The notes below the pieces were generated by a model. The model made no database searches. It worked only from the letters and a program-made list of their open reading frames with translations, and had not been told where the DNA came from. From an uncultured Aeromonas sp. (GTDB lineage Bacteria; Pseudomonadota; Gammaproteobacteria; Enterobacterales; Aeromonadaceae), in contig CAMFLW010000008.1 in the NCBI GenBank assembly GCA_945957575.1, positions 1 to 57,062 of the forward strand: a DNA stretch of 57,062 nucleotides, in the 5' to 3' direction. A program made the translations under genes and the position numbers. Positions 42,777 through 52,692 of this stretch are shown here, piece by piece. Position 1 is the first letter of the stretch. Each line of letters starts with the position of its first letter.

Positions 42777-43762
42777 GCAGCGCCATGACCCCATTCGAGC
42801 TGGAAAACGAGGAGGGGCTGCGCCTGCGCGGCCTCGATTTCGGCGCCACCCTCACCTCCCTCACCCTGCCGGTGGCGGGCAAACGGCGCGAAGTGCTGCT
42901 GGGCTGCGCCGACGAAGCCTATCCCACCCAACAGGTGTGGCTGGGCGCGGTGGCCGGACGTTTTGCCAACCGCATCGGCGGCGCCGAGCTGCTACGCGAT
43001 GGCGAGCGCTGGCCGCTGGATGCCAATCAGGCACCCAACTGCCTGCACGGCGGGCAGGCAGGCTTTCATCGCCAGCGGTGGCAGATCAAGGAGCTGGAAG
43101 CGGATCGAGTCAAGCTGGCATTGCTCTCCCGGGCAAGGGAGCAAGGCTTTCCCGGCAATCTGCGGGTAACCCTGGAGTACCAGCTGGAGCAGAGCGATCT
43201 GGTGGTGGATTTCATCGCCAGCACGGATGCCGCGACGCCGGTCAGCCTCACCAGCCACGCCTACTTTAATCTCGATGACAACCCGGACGGGGGCGATGTG
43301 CGTAACCATCTCATCAGCCTCAATGCCGACCACTTCCTGCCGACCGACCCGAGCGGTTTGCCGATCGCCATCACCCCGGCGGAGGGGCCGTTCGATCTGC
43401 GCCAAGAGCGCCTTGTCGGGCTGGATTGGCTGAGCCATTCCCAGCAGCAACAGGCCAAGGGTTACGATCACGCCTTTGTGCTCAACGGCCCGGCACAGGA
43501 GTGGGCTGCTCGGGTGGTATCGGGTGACAGACAGCTGGCGATGGAGGTCTACACCAACCAGCCCTCGCTGCAGTTCTACAGCGGCAACTGGCTGGCCAAT
43601 ACCCCGAATCGCCAGGGTCTGGCGCACCGGGATCACGACGGCTTCTGTCTTGAGGCGCAACAGCTGCCGGACAGCCCCAATCGCCCCGAGCTGGGCAACC
43701 CCTGGCTGCTGCCGGGCGAGCGTTATCACCACCAGACCCGCTATCGTTTTATCCGCGACTGA
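42773..43762 (+). CDS. galM: aldose 1-epimerase (galactose mutarotase) GalM
   Basis: The 329-residue enzyme converts beta- to alpha-galactose, the form used by GalK. Family blocks are [32 protein letters not shown] with the first catalytic-region His, [12 protein letters not shown] with the second His, and the catalytic Glu in [19 protein letters not shown]. The ATG overlaps the galK stop. It is the last gene of the operon and is followed by an intrinsic terminator. Confidence 0.94.
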   Translation: MSSAMTPFELENEEGLRLRGLDFGATLTSLTLPVAGKRREVLLGCADEAYPTQQVWLGAVAGRFANRIGGAELLRDGERWPLDANQAPNCLHGGQAGFHRQRWQIKELEADRVKLALLSRAREQGFPGNLRVTLEYQLEQSDLVVDFIASTDAATPVSLTSHAYFNLDDNPDGGDVRNHLISLNADHFLPTDPSGLPIAITPAEGPFDLRQERLVGLDWLSHSQQQQAKGYDHAFVLNGPAQEWAARVVSGDRQLAMEVYTNQPSLQFYSGNWLANTPNRQGLAHRDHDGFCLEAQQLPDSPNRPELGNPWLLPGERYHHQTRYRFIRD

Positions 43763-43819
43763 TTTAAAGGTTTCATGATTTTTACATAGCCTCAGCAGTC
43801 ACAATCGAGCAAGATAAGC

Positions 43820-43848
43820 CGCCCCGAGACCCTTCCGGGGCGTTTTTA
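43820..43848 (+). terminator. intrinsic terminator of the gal operon
   Basis: CGCCCCG and CGGGGCG pair around a short loop, followed by TTTTTA, about 60 bases after galM and 30 before uppP. Confidence 0.85.
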
Positions 43849-43877
43849 CATCAACGAAGTTAAGGATTGTTTGTTCG

Positions 43878-44693
43878 ATGACTGACACCTATAGCCTGCT
43901 GGTCGCCTTTATTCTGGGCGTCGTCGAGGGGCTGACCGAGTTCCTCCCCGTCTCTTCAACCGGCCACATGATCATCGTCGGCCATCTGCTGGGCTTTGAA
44001 GGGCCCAAGGCTGCCACCTTCGAAGTGGTGATCCAGCTTGGCTCCATTCTCGCGGTGGTCGCCGTCTTCTGGCGCCGCCTTTTTGGCCTGATTGGCATCC
44101 ACTTTGGCCAGAAGCCGGAACCGGGCCACGCCACCCTGTCGCTGGTGCATGTCATCCTCGGCATGATGCCCGCCATCGTGGTCGGTCTGGCCATCCACAG
44201 CTGGATCAAAGCCAACCTGTTTGGCCCGCAGACCGTGATGTACGCGCTGGTTGCGGGCGGTATCCTGCTGATCATTGCCGAGAAGTTCCGCCCGGCGGTT
44301 CGCTCCGAAACCCTGGATGACATCAGCTACAAGCAGGCGTTTGGCATCGGTCTGTTCCAGTGTCTGGCGCTGTGGCCTGGCTTCTCCCGCTCCGGCGCTA
44401 CCATCAGCGGTGGCATGCTGATGGGAATCAGCCGTCACGCAGCCGCCGAATTCTCTTTCATCATGGCGGTGCCCATGATGGTGGCGGCCAGCGGGCTTGA
44501 TCTCTACAAGAGCCGCGATTTTCTCTCCATGGCCGACTTCCCGATGTTTGCAGTGGGCTTTATCACTGCCTTCGTGGTGGCGATGTTTGCGATCAAGACC
44601 TTCCTGACATTGATCCGCCGCATCGACTTTATCCCGTTCGCCATTTACCGCTTTATCGTGGCGTTCGCCGTCTATCTGGTGTTCGTCGCCTGA
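43878..44693 (+). CDS. uppP: undecaprenyl-diphosphatase UppP (BacA)
   Basis: The 271-residue inner-membrane enzyme dephosphorylates undecaprenyl pyrophosphate to recycle the cell-wall lipid carrier, and confers bacitracin tolerance. The two signature motifs are [16 protein letters not shown], with catalytic Glu and His, and [17 protein letters not shown], the Arg-containing phosphate loop. About eight membrane spans are visible. The length equals E. coli UppP (273). The start at 43878 is the ATG of [14 protein letters not shown]. It follows the gal terminator and is probably a separate transcript. Confidence 0.95.
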   Translation: MTDTYSLLVAFILGVVEGLTEFLPVSSTGHMIIVGHLLGFEGPKAATFEVVIQLGSILAVVAVFWRRLFGLIGIHFGQKPEPGHATLSLVHVILGMMPAIVVGLAIHSWIKANLFGPQTVMYALVAGGILLIIAEKFRPAVRSETLDDISYKQAFGIGLFQCLALWPGFSRSGATISGGMLMGISRHAAAEFSFIMAVPMMVAASGLDLYKSRDFLSMADFPMFAVGFITAFVVAMFAIKTFLTLIRRIDFIPFAIYRFIVAFAVYLVFVA

Positions 44694-44733
44694 CCGGCAG
44701 TCAGCCATGAAATGACAAAAGGGACCAGCTTGA

Positions 44734-44840
44734 CTGTCTCTTATACACAAATCCCCAGCATCGGCCGGGGATTTTTTTTATCTTCTCTCCCATTGCGTGA
44801 TCTGAACCTGTCATCCCCCTCCACCCAGGTCTAGCATGCC
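44734..44840 (+). repeat. terminator-bearing repeat, copy A, after uppP
   Basis: This segment matches copy B (48461-48555) over about 95 bases with scattered differences. It includes a strong intrinsic terminator, AAATCCCC and GGGGATTT followed by T (44749-44779), then the similar CTCCCATTxCGTGA stretch. It lies 40 bases after uppP. The first 16 bases equal the Tn5/Nextera mosaic end, but the diverged second copy shows the sequence is genomic. The rest of the 253-base gap holds no gene. Confidence 0.7.
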
Positions 44841-44946
44841 CGAGTGACAGCCGACACGGGGTCTTTTTAATGCATCGTAGGAAAGACGACATAAGTGCAT
44901 GAAGCAGTTAAACTAAAAAACACCACATCCAGACCGCAAGGACGCC

Positions 44947-46914
44947 ATGTCAGGACTCTTCTCCAAGACCGCCAGGGCCGTAGGCCGCAACGGACTCTCA
45001 TACCGCCTGCTCTCCTACATTCTGGTGTGCAGTACCGTATTGGCGATGATCATTACGGTGCTGCAACTCGCCTGGGATTACCGCAAGGATGTCGCCGTGA
45101 TCGAAGACAGCATCGGCCAGATCGAGGCCTCCTTCCTGCAACCCATCGCCGCCAGCTTGTGGAACCTCGATGAAGAGCAAGTCAAAGTGCAGATCGAAGG
45201 GATCATGAACCTGCCCAACATGCAGTTCGTGATGGTCAAGGAGATGCTCGGCAACTCCGAAGTCCCGCTACTGACTCAGGGGGTCGAGCGGGAAAGCTAC
45301 GATATCTCCCGCGAATTCAACCTCACCTATCAGGGCGAAATCGTCGGCAAGCTGTTCGTTGCCGCGTCGCTGGAACAGATTTACCAGCGCCTGATCGAAA
45401 AATCGGTGCTGATCATGGTCAGCCAGACTATCAAGACCCTGGTGGTCTCATTTTGTATCCTGATCATCATTTACTATCTGGTGGTCAGGCACATCAACCG
45501 CATCGCCAACTATGCCCAGAAGTTCAATCTCGATCGGCTCGATATGGAGCTAGTGCTGGAGGGCCGTCCGCAACCGCGCAAGAATCAAGACGAACTGGAT
45601 ACCCTGGTTGCCACTCTCAACCAGATGCGCACCCGACTGCGTGATGAGTTGGTTGCCCGCCATCAGGCGGTGGAGCAGTTGCAACAGGAACGGGACTTCT
45701 CCGCTACATTGATCAACTCAGCCAACATGGTCATATGCTGCATGGAGCCGGACCTGACCATTGCCAGCATCAACCCAGCAGCCATCCTGCTGACCGGCTA
45801 CCACCAGCAGGAGCTGCTGCAACACAACTGGCTCGATCTCTTTGTCAGCAACGCCCAGCGTCAGGAGCTGAGCAATATTCTCTCGGCAGAGGGTTCACTG
45901 GCCGACAAGGTGGTCATCATGCATGACCAGCAAGCTCATGAACTGGTGCTGCAGTGGACCTTTGTCCCCTTCTACGAGGGGCCCAACCTCAAGTACCAGA
46001 TCGGGTTTGGCTACGACATCACCCAACTGAAAAAAGTTGAGCGGGAAATTATCCAGCTCAACGAGCAGCTGGAAGGCAAGGTTGCCGAGCGGACGCGCAG
46101 CCTGAGCGAAGCCAACACCCAGCTGGGCAAAGCATATGACGATCTGAAACAGGCCCAGCAGACCCTGGTGGAGTCGGAGAAAATGGCTTCGCTCGGTTCC
46201 CTTGTGGCCGGGGTGGCCCACGAGATCAACACGCCGATAGGTATCAGCGTGACGGCCTCCTCCTATCTGCAGGAGCGAGTTGCCGACTTCAAGTCTCATA
46301 TCGACTCCAAGCAGCTGTCGCGCACCTATCTCAACGAGTTCACCGTCAACCTCGACGAGTCGATGCAACTGCTGCAGAGCAACCTGCGCCGCGCCTCGGA
46401 GCTGATTGCCAGCTTCAAACAGGTGGCAGTCGATCAGTCATCGGAAGCGCGCTACAACTTCAGCCTCGCCGACAACCTCCATCAGGTGGTGGTGTCCCTC
46501 GGCCACAAGCTGAAGAAGAGCCAGTGCGAAGTGGATATCCAGTGCGATCCCAAACTGTCGATCTTCTCCTTCCCAGGCAGCTTTACCCAGATCTACTCAA
46601 ACCTGATCCTCAACTCCATCAACCATGGTTTCGACAACTGGGACAAACCCAAGAAGATCACCATCAAGGTGGAGCAGCAGGGAGAAGAGCTGCTGATCGA
46701 CTACAGCGACAACGGTCGCGGCATTCCGCCGGAGATATTGCCGCGCATCTTCGATCCCTTTGTCACCTCCAAGCGGGGCCAGGGCGGTAGCGGTCTCGGT
46801 ACTCACATCATCTATAACCTGGTGGTACAACTGCTGCGCGGCCGTATCCACTGTGCCAGCGAACCGGGTAACGGCGCCGAGTTCCATATTCGCCTGCCGA
46901 TCCAACATAACTGA
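44947..46914 (+). CDS. orphan hybrid-free sensor histidine kinase with PAS domain
   Basis: The 655-residue inner-membrane kinase begins with a basic N-terminus and a first membrane segment (residues 21-41), a periplasmic loop of about 110 residues, a second membrane segment (about 155-180), a HAMP-like linker, a coiled coil, a PAS domain (about 250-360), and a second coiled coil. The dimerisation helix holds the phosphoacceptor His425 in GVAHEINTP. The ATPase domain has the N box (SNLILNSINHGFDN), the G1 box (DNGRG, 588-592) and the G2 box (GGSGLGTH). The H and N boxes resemble the HPK4 group. No response regulator is encoded nearby. The ATG follows AAGGA. Confidence 0.92.
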   Translation: MSGLFSKTARAVGRNGLSYRLLSYILVCSTVLAMIITVLQLAWDYRKDVAVIEDSIGQIEASFLQPIAASLWNLDEEQVKVQIEGIMNLPNMQFVMVKEMLGNSEVPLLTQGVERESYDISREFNLTYQGEIVGKLFVAASLEQIYQRLIEKSVLIMVSQTIKTLVVSFCILIIIYYLVVRHINRIANYAQKFNLDRLDMELVLEGRPQPRKNQDELDTLVATLNQMRTRLRDELVARHQAVEQLQQERDFSATLINSANMVICCMEPDLTIASINPAAILLTGYHQQELLQHNWLDLFVSNAQRQELSNILSAEGSLADKVVIMHDQQAHELVLQWTFVPFYEGPNLKYQIGFGYDITQLKKVEREIIQLNEQLEGKVAERTRSLSEANTQLGKAYDDLKQAQQTLVESEKMASLGSLVAGVAHEINTPIGISVTASSYLQERVADFKSHIDSKQLSRTYLNEFTVNLDESMQLLQSNLRRASELIASFKQVAVDQSSEARYNFSLADNLHQVVVSLGHKLKKSQCEVDIQCDPKLSIFSFPGSFTQIYSNLILNSINHGFDNWDKPKKITIKVEQQGEELLIDYSDNGRGIPPEILPRIFDPFVTSKRGQGGSGLGTHIIYNLVVQLLRGRIHCASEPGNGAEFHIRLPIQHN

Positions 46915-46990
46915 GCGCTGGCTCTTGTGAGCCAGCCGCTTTATCCCCATCATGCTGTGATTGCATTCTTAATGAGCGGAGAACCTCGCA

Positions 46991-48340
46991 ATGGCACAGC
47001 ATTTTGACTATATCGCCATCGGCGGCGGCAGCGGCGGTATCGCCTCTGCCAACCGGGCTGCCATGTACGGTAAGAAAGTTGCCCTGATTGAAGCCAAAGA
47101 GTTGGGTGGAACCTGCGTCAACGTAGGCTGCGTACCGAAGAAGGCCATGTGGTATGCAGGCCAGATCGCTGATGCCCTGAAATATGGCGCCGATTACGGC
47201 TTCGACACCACTCTCAACCACTTTGACTGGGCCAAGCTGGTCGAGTCCCGCCAGGCCTATATCGGCCGTATCCACACCTCGTATCAAAATGTGCTGGGCA
47301 AAAACCAGATCTCCGTCATCAAGGGATTCGCTCGCTTCGTCAATAGCAACACGATCGAGGTCAATGGTGAGCAATACACCGCAGATCACATCCTGATCGC
47401 TACCGGTGGCCGTCCGGAAATTCCGGCCATCCCGGGTGCCGAGCTGGGGATCGACTCCGACGGTTTCTTCGAACTGCAGGCACAACCGAAACGGGTTGCG
47501 GTGGTGGGTGCCGGCTATATCGCCGTCGAGATCGCCGGGGTGATGCAGGCGCTCGGCTCCGAGACCCATCTGGTGGTGCGCAAGCACGCCCCACTGCGCA
47601 ATTTCGATCCCATGATCCACGAGACACTGGTGGAGATCATGGCGCAGGAAGGACCCAAGCTGCATACCCACGCCATTCCCAAGGCCGTGCTCAAAAATGC
47701 CGACGAGAGCCTGACCCTGCAACTGGAAGATGGTCGCCACCTCACCGTTGACTGCCTGATCTGGGCCATCGGTCGCGTACCGGCCACCGACAACCTAAAT
47801 CTGGCCGCCGCCGGTATCGAGCTTGACGAGAAGGGCTTTATCCCGACCGACAAGTTCCAGTACACCGCCGTTGCCAACGTCTATGCGGTGGGTGACAACA
47901 CAGGTCGTATCCAGCTCACTCCGGTAGCCGTCGCAGCGGGCCGTCGCCTCTCCGAGCGGCTGTTCAACAACAAGCCGAACGAGCACCTCAACTACGATCT
48001 GGTGCCGACCGTGGTCTTCAGCCACCCGCCCATCGGCACCATTGGTCTGACCGAGCCGGAAGCCATCGCTGAATACGGCGAGGATCAGGTGAAGGTCTAT
48101 CGCAGCCAGTTCACCGCCATGTATTCGGCACTGACCCAGCATCGCCAGCCCACCCGGATGAAGCTGGTCTGTGTCGGCCCTGAAGAGAAGGTGGTCGGTC
48201 TGCACGGTATCGGCTTTGCGATGGACGAGATCCTGCAAGGATTCGGTGTCGCCATGAAGATGGGAGCCACCAAGGCAGACTTCGACAACTGTGTTGCCAT
48301 TCATCCCACCAGTGCGGAAGAATTTGTTACCCTTAGGTAG
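46991..48340 (+). CDS. gor: glutathione reductase Gor
   Basis: The 449-residue FAD enzyme reduces glutathione disulfide with NADPH. The FAD loop [14 protein letters not shown] is followed by the redox-active pair Cys42/Cys47 in [20 protein letters not shown]. The NADPH loop reads [21 protein letters not shown], and the interface has [13 protein letters not shown] and the C-terminal [12 protein letters not shown] with the catalytic His. Length equals E. coli Gor (450). It follows the kinase gene by 76 bases and is followed by repeat copy B with its terminator. The kinase and gor may be separate transcripts. Confidence 0.97.
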   Translation: MAQHFDYIAIGGGSGGIASANRAAMYGKKVALIEAKELGGTCVNVGCVPKKAMWYAGQIADALKYGADYGFDTTLNHFDWAKLVESRQAYIGRIHTSYQNVLGKNQISVIKGFARFVNSNTIEVNGEQYTADHILIATGGRPEIPAIPGAELGIDSDGFFELQAQPKRVAVVGAGYIAVEIAGVMQALGSETHLVVRKHAPLRNFDPMIHETLVEIMAQEGPKLHTHAIPKAVLKNADESLTLQLEDGRHLTVDCLIWAIGRVPATDNLNLAAAGIELDEKGFIPTDKFQYTAVANVYAVGDNTGRIQLTPVAVAAGRRLSERLFNNKPNEHLNYDLVPTVVFSHPPIGTIGLTEPEAIAEYGEDQVKVYRSQFTAMYSALTQHRQPTRMKLVCVGPEEKVVGLHGIGFAMDEILQGFGVAMKMGATKADFDNCVAIHPTSAEEFVTLR

Positions 48341-48460
48341 CGATGCAGGAAAAGTAACCTACACACATAAATAAATCTGGAAAACTATCAGTCGCTGATA
48401 ACACAGGCCTTATCCTTGACTGACCTGCTTCAGTAACGTGCAGCCAAACCCGGCAGGGCC

Positions 48461-48560
48461 CTGCCTCTCATACAAAAATCCCCCGCTTCGGCTGGGGATT
48501 TTTTGCTCTTATCTCCCATTCCGTGACTGGCACCTTTCCTCAAGGTTCTAACATGTCCCT
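48461..48560 (+). repeat. terminator-bearing repeat, copy B, after gor
   Basis: The intrinsic terminator AAATCCCC and GGGGATTT followed by T (48476-48504) and the surrounding bases match copy A at 44734-44840. Together the two copies flank the kinase-gor block as a diverged direct repeat about 3.7 kb apart. Confidence 0.7.
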
Positions 48561-48617
48561 CACTCAATCGGTGCGCTGGGTGCAAATGCAGGCCACAGTT
48601 TGGTTATAAGGCTCGCC

Positions 48618-48680
48618 TGCGTATTCCGGTGAAGTTGAACAGTGATTCCGGAGTCAGTGTTCCTTTTCGACCGGAATATC
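48618..48680. mobile_element. likely end relic of an IS21-family element
   Basis: Within about 60 bases the motif ATTCCGG occurs twice in one direction and once inverted (CCGGAAT), together with TGAAGTTGAACAGTG and TGTTCCTTTTCG. Multiple short terminal repeats of this kind mark the ends of IS21-family elements, as I recall them. No transposase (istA/istB) remains. The 590-base gap between gor and tatC holds this relic, repeat copy B and no convincing gene. Confidence 0.45.
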
Positions 48681-48930
48681 CATCACCAGGAGGCTGGCAG
48701 GGTAACAAGAGCTGGCAGCAGATGTGTTCAAGGAACACAAATACGCCCCCCCCTGTCGCGCCCAGATCCTACAGGAGTCTGGCAATACTGAGAGGCAGGA
48801 ATAACAGCAAGCGAACGGGATGGGCTCGATAGCGGTGTGGCGGGAGAAGCCCCCCCGTTTGAGCCCCCCTAAACACTATGAACTGACAGCAGTCTCTTGA
48901 GCATTAATAGCAGCTCTCAAACGACAGGCC

Positions 48931-49677
48931 TCACCCCCCCTCTTCCTGTTGCTCTTCACTCTCCTTCTTCACGTAGAAGCGGGCGAAAAACAGACCTATC
49001 TCCCACAGCGCCCACATCGGGATAGCGAGCAGGGTCTGGGAGAAGACATCAGGCGGCGTCAGCAGCATGCCGACCACAAACACCCCGACGACAACGTAGG
49101 GACGTTTCTCCTTCAGGTTTTGCGGTGTGGTCACGCCGGTCCAGCAGAGCAGTATGGTGGCCACCGGAATTTCGAACGCCACCCCGAACGCGAAGAACAG
49201 GGTCAGTACGAAGTCCAGATAGCTGGCGATGTCGGTCGCCACTGTCACCCCGGCGGGTGCGGTACTGGTGAAGAAACCGAACACCAGCGGGAACACCACG
49301 TAGTAGGCGAACGCCATGCCTGCATAGAACAGCAGGGCACTGGAGACCACCAGCGGCATGATGAGGCGCCGTTCGTGCTGGTACAGGCCGGGGGCGATAA
49401 AGGCCCATGCCTGATAGAGCAGATAGGGGATCGCCACGAAGAAGGAGACCACCAGGGTCAGCTTGATCGGCGTCAGGAAGGGGGTCGCCACATCCGTCGC
49501 GATCATGCTGGTCCCTTCCGGCAGCTGGCTGAGCAGCGGCTGGGCCACGAAGTCGTAGATGTTGTTGGAGAAGTAGATCAGCGCCAGAAACACCACGAGG
49601 ATGGCGGTAATGGAGCGCAGCAAACGGGTTCTCAGCTCAACCAGATGGCTGATCAGGGGTTGTTCGGCCTGACTCAT
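48931..49677 (-). CDS. tatC: Sec-independent translocase subunit TatC
   Basis: The 248-residue inner-membrane receptor of the twin-arginine translocase binds signal peptides with TatB. The N-terminal cytoplasmic block [21 protein letters not shown] precedes six spans. The conserved [48 protein letters not shown] and [19 protein letters not shown] are all present, including the conserved E of the FEIP motif. The start overlaps tatB by four bases. Unlike E. coli, no tatD follows; an IS21-like relic lies 250 bases downstream instead. Confidence 0.96.
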   Translation of the reverse strand: MSQAEQPLISHLVELRTRLLRSITAILVVFLALIYFSNNIYDFVAQPLLSQLPEGTSMIATDVATPFLTPIKLTLVVSFFVAIPYLLYQAWAFIAPGLYQHERRLIMPLVVSSALLFYAGMAFAYYVVFPLVFGFFTSTAPAGVTVATDIASYLDFVLTLFFAFGVAFEIPVATILLCWTGVTTPQNLKEKRPYVVVGVFVVGMLLTPPDVFSQTLLAIPMWALWEIGLFFARFYVKKESEEQQEEGG

Positions 49678-50138
49678 GGCTTCACCTCCCCTTTTACTGC
49701 GGAGTCGCTGACCGGCACCGGCTCGCTCTCCCGCTGGCTGTTGACCGGCGGCACGTCGTGGCTCAGCTGCACTGCAGGCTCCACTGGCGTGACAGGCTCA
49801 GCCTGAGCGACCGGCTCGGGCCGCGGCGGACGGATCTCGTTCTCCACCTGATAGGGGCGATTGACCGACTGGGCCGCTGCCTTGAGCTGTTCGATGGACT
49901 CCTGCAGCTCGGGGCTCAGATTGCTCATCTGCAACTGTTCAGCCTTTTTCAGGTCGTTGTGCAGCTCTTGCAACTTGAGCTCCTGCTCCAGCTCGGACTT
50001 GACCGAGTTCGCGGTCGAACGAATGAGGCGGATCCAGTGGGTAGCCGTGCGGATGGCAACCGGCAGCCGCTCGGGCCCCAGTACCACCAGCGCTACCACA
50101 CCGATAACGACCAGCTCCCAAAAACCGATATCGAACAT
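49674..50138 (-). CDS. tatB: Sec-independent translocase subunit TatB
   Basis: The 154-residue protein has the TatB N-terminal membrane helix, [31 protein letters not shown], with the hinge GPERLP, then an amphipathic helix and a charged, Pro/Glu/Val-rich C-terminal tail ([16 protein letters not shown]). Together with TatC it forms the signal-peptide receptor of the export machine for folded proteins. It starts 3 bases after tatA ends and overlaps tatC by four bases. Confidence 0.95.
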   Translation of the reverse strand: MFDIGFWELVVIGVVALVVLGPERLPVAIRTATHWIRLIRSTANSVKSELEQELKLQELHNDLKKAEQLQMSNLSPELQESIEQLKAAAQSVNRPYQVENEIRPPRPEPVAQAEPVTPVEPAVQLSHDVPPVNSQRESEPVPVSDSAVKGEVKP

Positions 50139-50141
50139 GGC

Positions 50142-50393
50142 TTAGGCCTGGTCTTTGTCTTTCTGCTTGGCGGACTCACTGCTCTGAGTGGCCGCTTCGT
50201 TCAGTTGTTTCGGCGGAAACTCGGCATCTTTCTGCTCGGCCTTGGCATCAGCCGGATCATCGGAGAGTGCTTTCTTGAACCCTTTGACCGCCGCCCCCAG
50301 ATCACCGCCAATCCCGCGCAGTTTCTTGGTCCCGAACAGCAGCACGACGATGACTGCGATGATCAACAATTGCCAAATACTGATACCACCCAT
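50142..50393 (-). CDS. tatA: Sec-independent translocase subunit TatA
   Basis: The 83-residue pore subunit reads [45 protein letters not shown], the TatA pattern of a membrane helix, the FGTKKL hinge and an amphipathic helix with the FKKA block. The C-terminal tail is acidic and basic ([10 protein letters not shown]). The ATG follows GGAGAGAAAATC. It is the first tat gene, 42 bases after ubiB, so the ubi and tat genes probably share a transcript, as in E. coli. Confidence 0.95.
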   Translation of the reverse strand: MGGISIWQLLIIAVIVVLLFGTKKLRGIGGDLGAAVKGFKKALSDDPADAKAEQKDAEFPPKQLNEAATQSSESAKQKDKDQA

Positions 50394-50435
50394 GATTTTC
50401 TCTCCAGAACAGGCGCCTGACGGCGCGGTTGTTGA

Positions 50436-52076
50436 TTAATGGGAACGGGTTCGCAACCAGCCGACCAGCCAGCAAAGGGCTGCACCGGCGAGACTGGCTT
50501 GTCCCCACTCAATGTATTGTTTTTGGGTCAGCAAGAATACACCCGCCAATAGCAGGCTGGCTCCAACCCCTAAGAGGTAGCGTGCCTGCCCCTGGCGACG
50601 GCTGTGACGCCGAAACTCGGCAAACATCTGGTCGAAGTGATGCTGCTGATGGCGGGTCTGACGCAGGGTCTCGTAGACCAGCTCCGGCAGTTCCGGCAGC
50701 TTCTCCGCCCAGAACGGTGCCTTCTCCCTGATGGCATTCAATACCGACTTTGGCCCCACCTGCTCGTGCATCCAGTTTTCGAGGAACGGCTTGGCGGTCT
50801 GCCACAAATCCAGCTGGGGATAGAGCTGACGGCCCAGTCCCTCGACATAGAGCAGGGTCTTCTGCAGCAGCACCAGCTGCGGCTGTACCGCCATATGGAA
50901 GCGGCGCGCGGTGTTGAACAGGTTGAGCAGCACGTGACCGAATGAGATCTCGGAGAGCGGCTTCTCGAAGATGGGCTCCAGCACGGTGCGGATGGCGAAT
51001 TCGAACTCGTCCACCTTGGTATCAGCCGGCACCCAGCCCGACTCCACGTGCAGCTCCGCCACCCGGCGATAGTCACGGTTGAAGAAGGCGAGGAAGTTCT
51101 CCGCCAGATAGCGTTTATCTTCCCGATTGAGGGTACCGACGATGCCGCAGTCGATGCCGATCCAGAGCGGGTTTTCCGGGTGTTCGTAAGAGACGAAGAT
51201 GTTGCCCGGGTGCATGTCGGCGTGGAAGAAGCTGTCGCGGAACACCTGGGTGAAGAAGACCTCCACCCCGCGCTCGGCCAGCAGCTTCATGTTGGTACCG
51301 TTGGCCTCCAGCGCAGCGATATCAGAGACCGGAATACCGTAGATGCGCTCCATCACCAGCACCTGTTCGCGGCAGAGATCGGTGATGATTTCAGGCACAT
51401 AGAGCGCCTCGGAGCCGGTGAAGTTGCGCCGTAGCTGGATGGCGTTGGCCGCTTCGCGCATCAAATTCAGCTCGTCGAGGATGGTCTTGCGATACTCCTC
51501 CACCACCTCGATGGGGCGCAGTCGCGCACTCTGGGGTACAAAGCGCGCCACCAGACGGGCCAGCGCCCGCATCAGGCGCAGATCGGCGTCGATGACCGGC
51601 TCGATGTCGGGACGGATCACCTTGATGACGATCTCGCGGCCACTCTCCTTCAGGCGGGCGGTATGCACCTGCGCGATAGAGGCCGACGCCAGCGGCGTCT
51701 CGTCGAAGTCGTCAAACAGGGTCTCGATAGGGAAACCCAGACTGCGCTCAATCTGCTGACGCGCCGCCTGACCGCAGAAGGGAGGCACCCTGTCCTGCAG
51801 CAGGGCCAGCTCCTCGGCGATATCTGGCGGCAGCAAGTCACGCCGGGTCGAGAGCATCTGACCAAATTTGATGAAGATGGGGCCGAGCGCCTCGAAGGCG
51901 AGGCGGATGCGAGCGCCACGGCTGAGATCCGGTTGCTGGTTCTTGAGCCAGAACAGGGAGCGACGTGCCAGACGACCCGGCCAGGGTTGATAGCGGGCGG
52001 GCACCAAATCGTCGATGCCCCGCTCCAGCAGGATGGTGATGATGCGATAGAGGCGCTTGAACTCCTTCGGGGTCAT
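50436..52076 (-). CDS. ubiB: ubiquinone biosynthesis ATPase/kinase-like protein UbiB
   Basis: The 546-residue protein is an atypical protein-kinase-like ATPase needed for ubiquinone synthesis, equal in length to E. coli UbiB. The family KxGQ motif is in [19 protein letters not shown]. The alanine-rich nucleotide loop ([15 protein letters not shown]), the catalytic region [16 protein letters not shown] and the metal-ligand [11 protein letters not shown] follow. Two C-terminal membrane helices ([17 protein letters not shown] and a partner) anchor it to the inner membrane. The ATG overlaps the ubiJ stop (TGATG). Confidence 0.96.
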   Translation of the reverse strand: MTPKEFKRLYRIITILLERGIDDLVPARYQPWPGRLARRSLFWLKNQQPDLSRGARIRLAFEALGPIFIKFGQMLSTRRDLLPPDIAEELALLQDRVPPFCGQAARQQIERSLGFPIETLFDDFDETPLASASIAQVHTARLKESGREIVIKVIRPDIEPVIDADLRLMRALARLVARFVPQSARLRPIEVVEEYRKTILDELNLMREAANAIQLRRNFTGSEALYVPEIITDLCREQVLVMERIYGIPVSDIAALEANGTNMKLLAERGVEVFFTQVFRDSFFHADMHPGNIFVSYEHPENPLWIGIDCGIVGTLNREDKRYLAENFLAFFNRDYRRVAELHVESGWVPADTKVDEFEFAIRTVLEPIFEKPLSEISFGHVLLNLFNTARRFHMAVQPQLVLLQKTLLYVEGLGRQLYPQLDLWQTAKPFLENWMHEQVGPKSVLNAIREKAPFWAEKLPELPELVYETLRQTRHQQHHFDQMFAEFRRHSRRQGQARYLLGVGASLLLAGVFLLTQKQYIEWGQASLAGAALCWLVGWLRTRSH

Positions 52077-52684
52077 CAGGCCACCTGCTGTTCGAGTCGA
52101 GCCAGCCGCAGTTCGACGGCCTTGAGCTGCTGGGCCAGCACCTCGACGTCATCATTGAAACTTGCCACTTCCAGCGGGCCGGGGGCGAGGCGAGCCTCTT
52201 CGGTCAGATATTCCGCCAGCTGACTGCGGGTGCGGCACAGTTCGCGACCAACCAGGCGGCGCGCCTGACGGGCACCACTGAACAAGGTGTGAGCCAGCAC
52301 GTCGCCGGTATAGCGCGACAGCTCCTCTTCCCAGTCGATATCCAGCTCGCCCAGCAGCACGCTGAACGCCTGCACCAGCTGGGGGTCACCGCTCAGATCC
52401 AGCTTCTCCTCGCGGATATAGCGGGTCAGGGCGGACGGGTCTTTCAGCAGACCGAGGGCGGTCAGCGACAGGCTGAGCACCGCATCGGCCTCCCCTTCAT
52501 GCTGGGCCAGCACATCCAGTCGACGCTCGGAGAAGACAAACCAGAGCGGCTTGAGTTCACGCAGCTCCAGCTTGAGCACCTTGCCCACCAGTTTGCGCAG
52601 CCGCTCTGGGCTCTGTTTGTCCAGCGCCAGCAACTGGTTGAGGCTGGTTTCGATCACCGCGGTGACCATGGCATCCATCGGCAT
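52076..52684 (-). CDS. ubiJ: ubiquinone biosynthesis accessory factor UbiJ (SCP2 domain)
   Basis: The 202-residue protein matches E. coli UbiJ (201) in length, position and layout. An N-terminal SCP2 lipid-binding domain ([45 protein letters not shown]) is followed by helices and a C-terminal coiled coil ([25 protein letters not shown]) that binds UbiK. It holds ubiquinone intermediates within the cytosolic Ubi complex. The ATG at 52684 lies 6 bases after AAGG; a TTG at 52690 is also in frame. It sits between ubiE and ubiB. Confidence 0.92.
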   Translation of the reverse strand: MPMDAMVTAVIETSLNQLLALDKQSPERLRKLVGKVLKLELRELKPLWFVFSERRLDVLAQHEGEADAVLSLSLTALGLLKDPSALTRYIREEKLDLSGDPQLVQAFSVLLGELDIDWEEELSRYTGDVLAHTLFSGARQARRLVGRELCRTRSQLAEYLTEEARLAPGPLEVASFNDDVEVLAQQLKAVELRLARLEQQVA

Positions 52685-52692
52685 AGGCAACC

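Noticed and set aside
43956-44750. Long minus-strand frame antisense to uppP beginning MCIRDS
   Set aside because: It is a shadow of uppP in another frame; its first residues merely translate the mosaic-end look-alike, and the repeat at 48461 explains that sequence.
48629-48832. 67-residue open frame downstream of gor
   Set aside because: It lies across the IS21-like relic, lacks a ribosome site and has no family resemblance.
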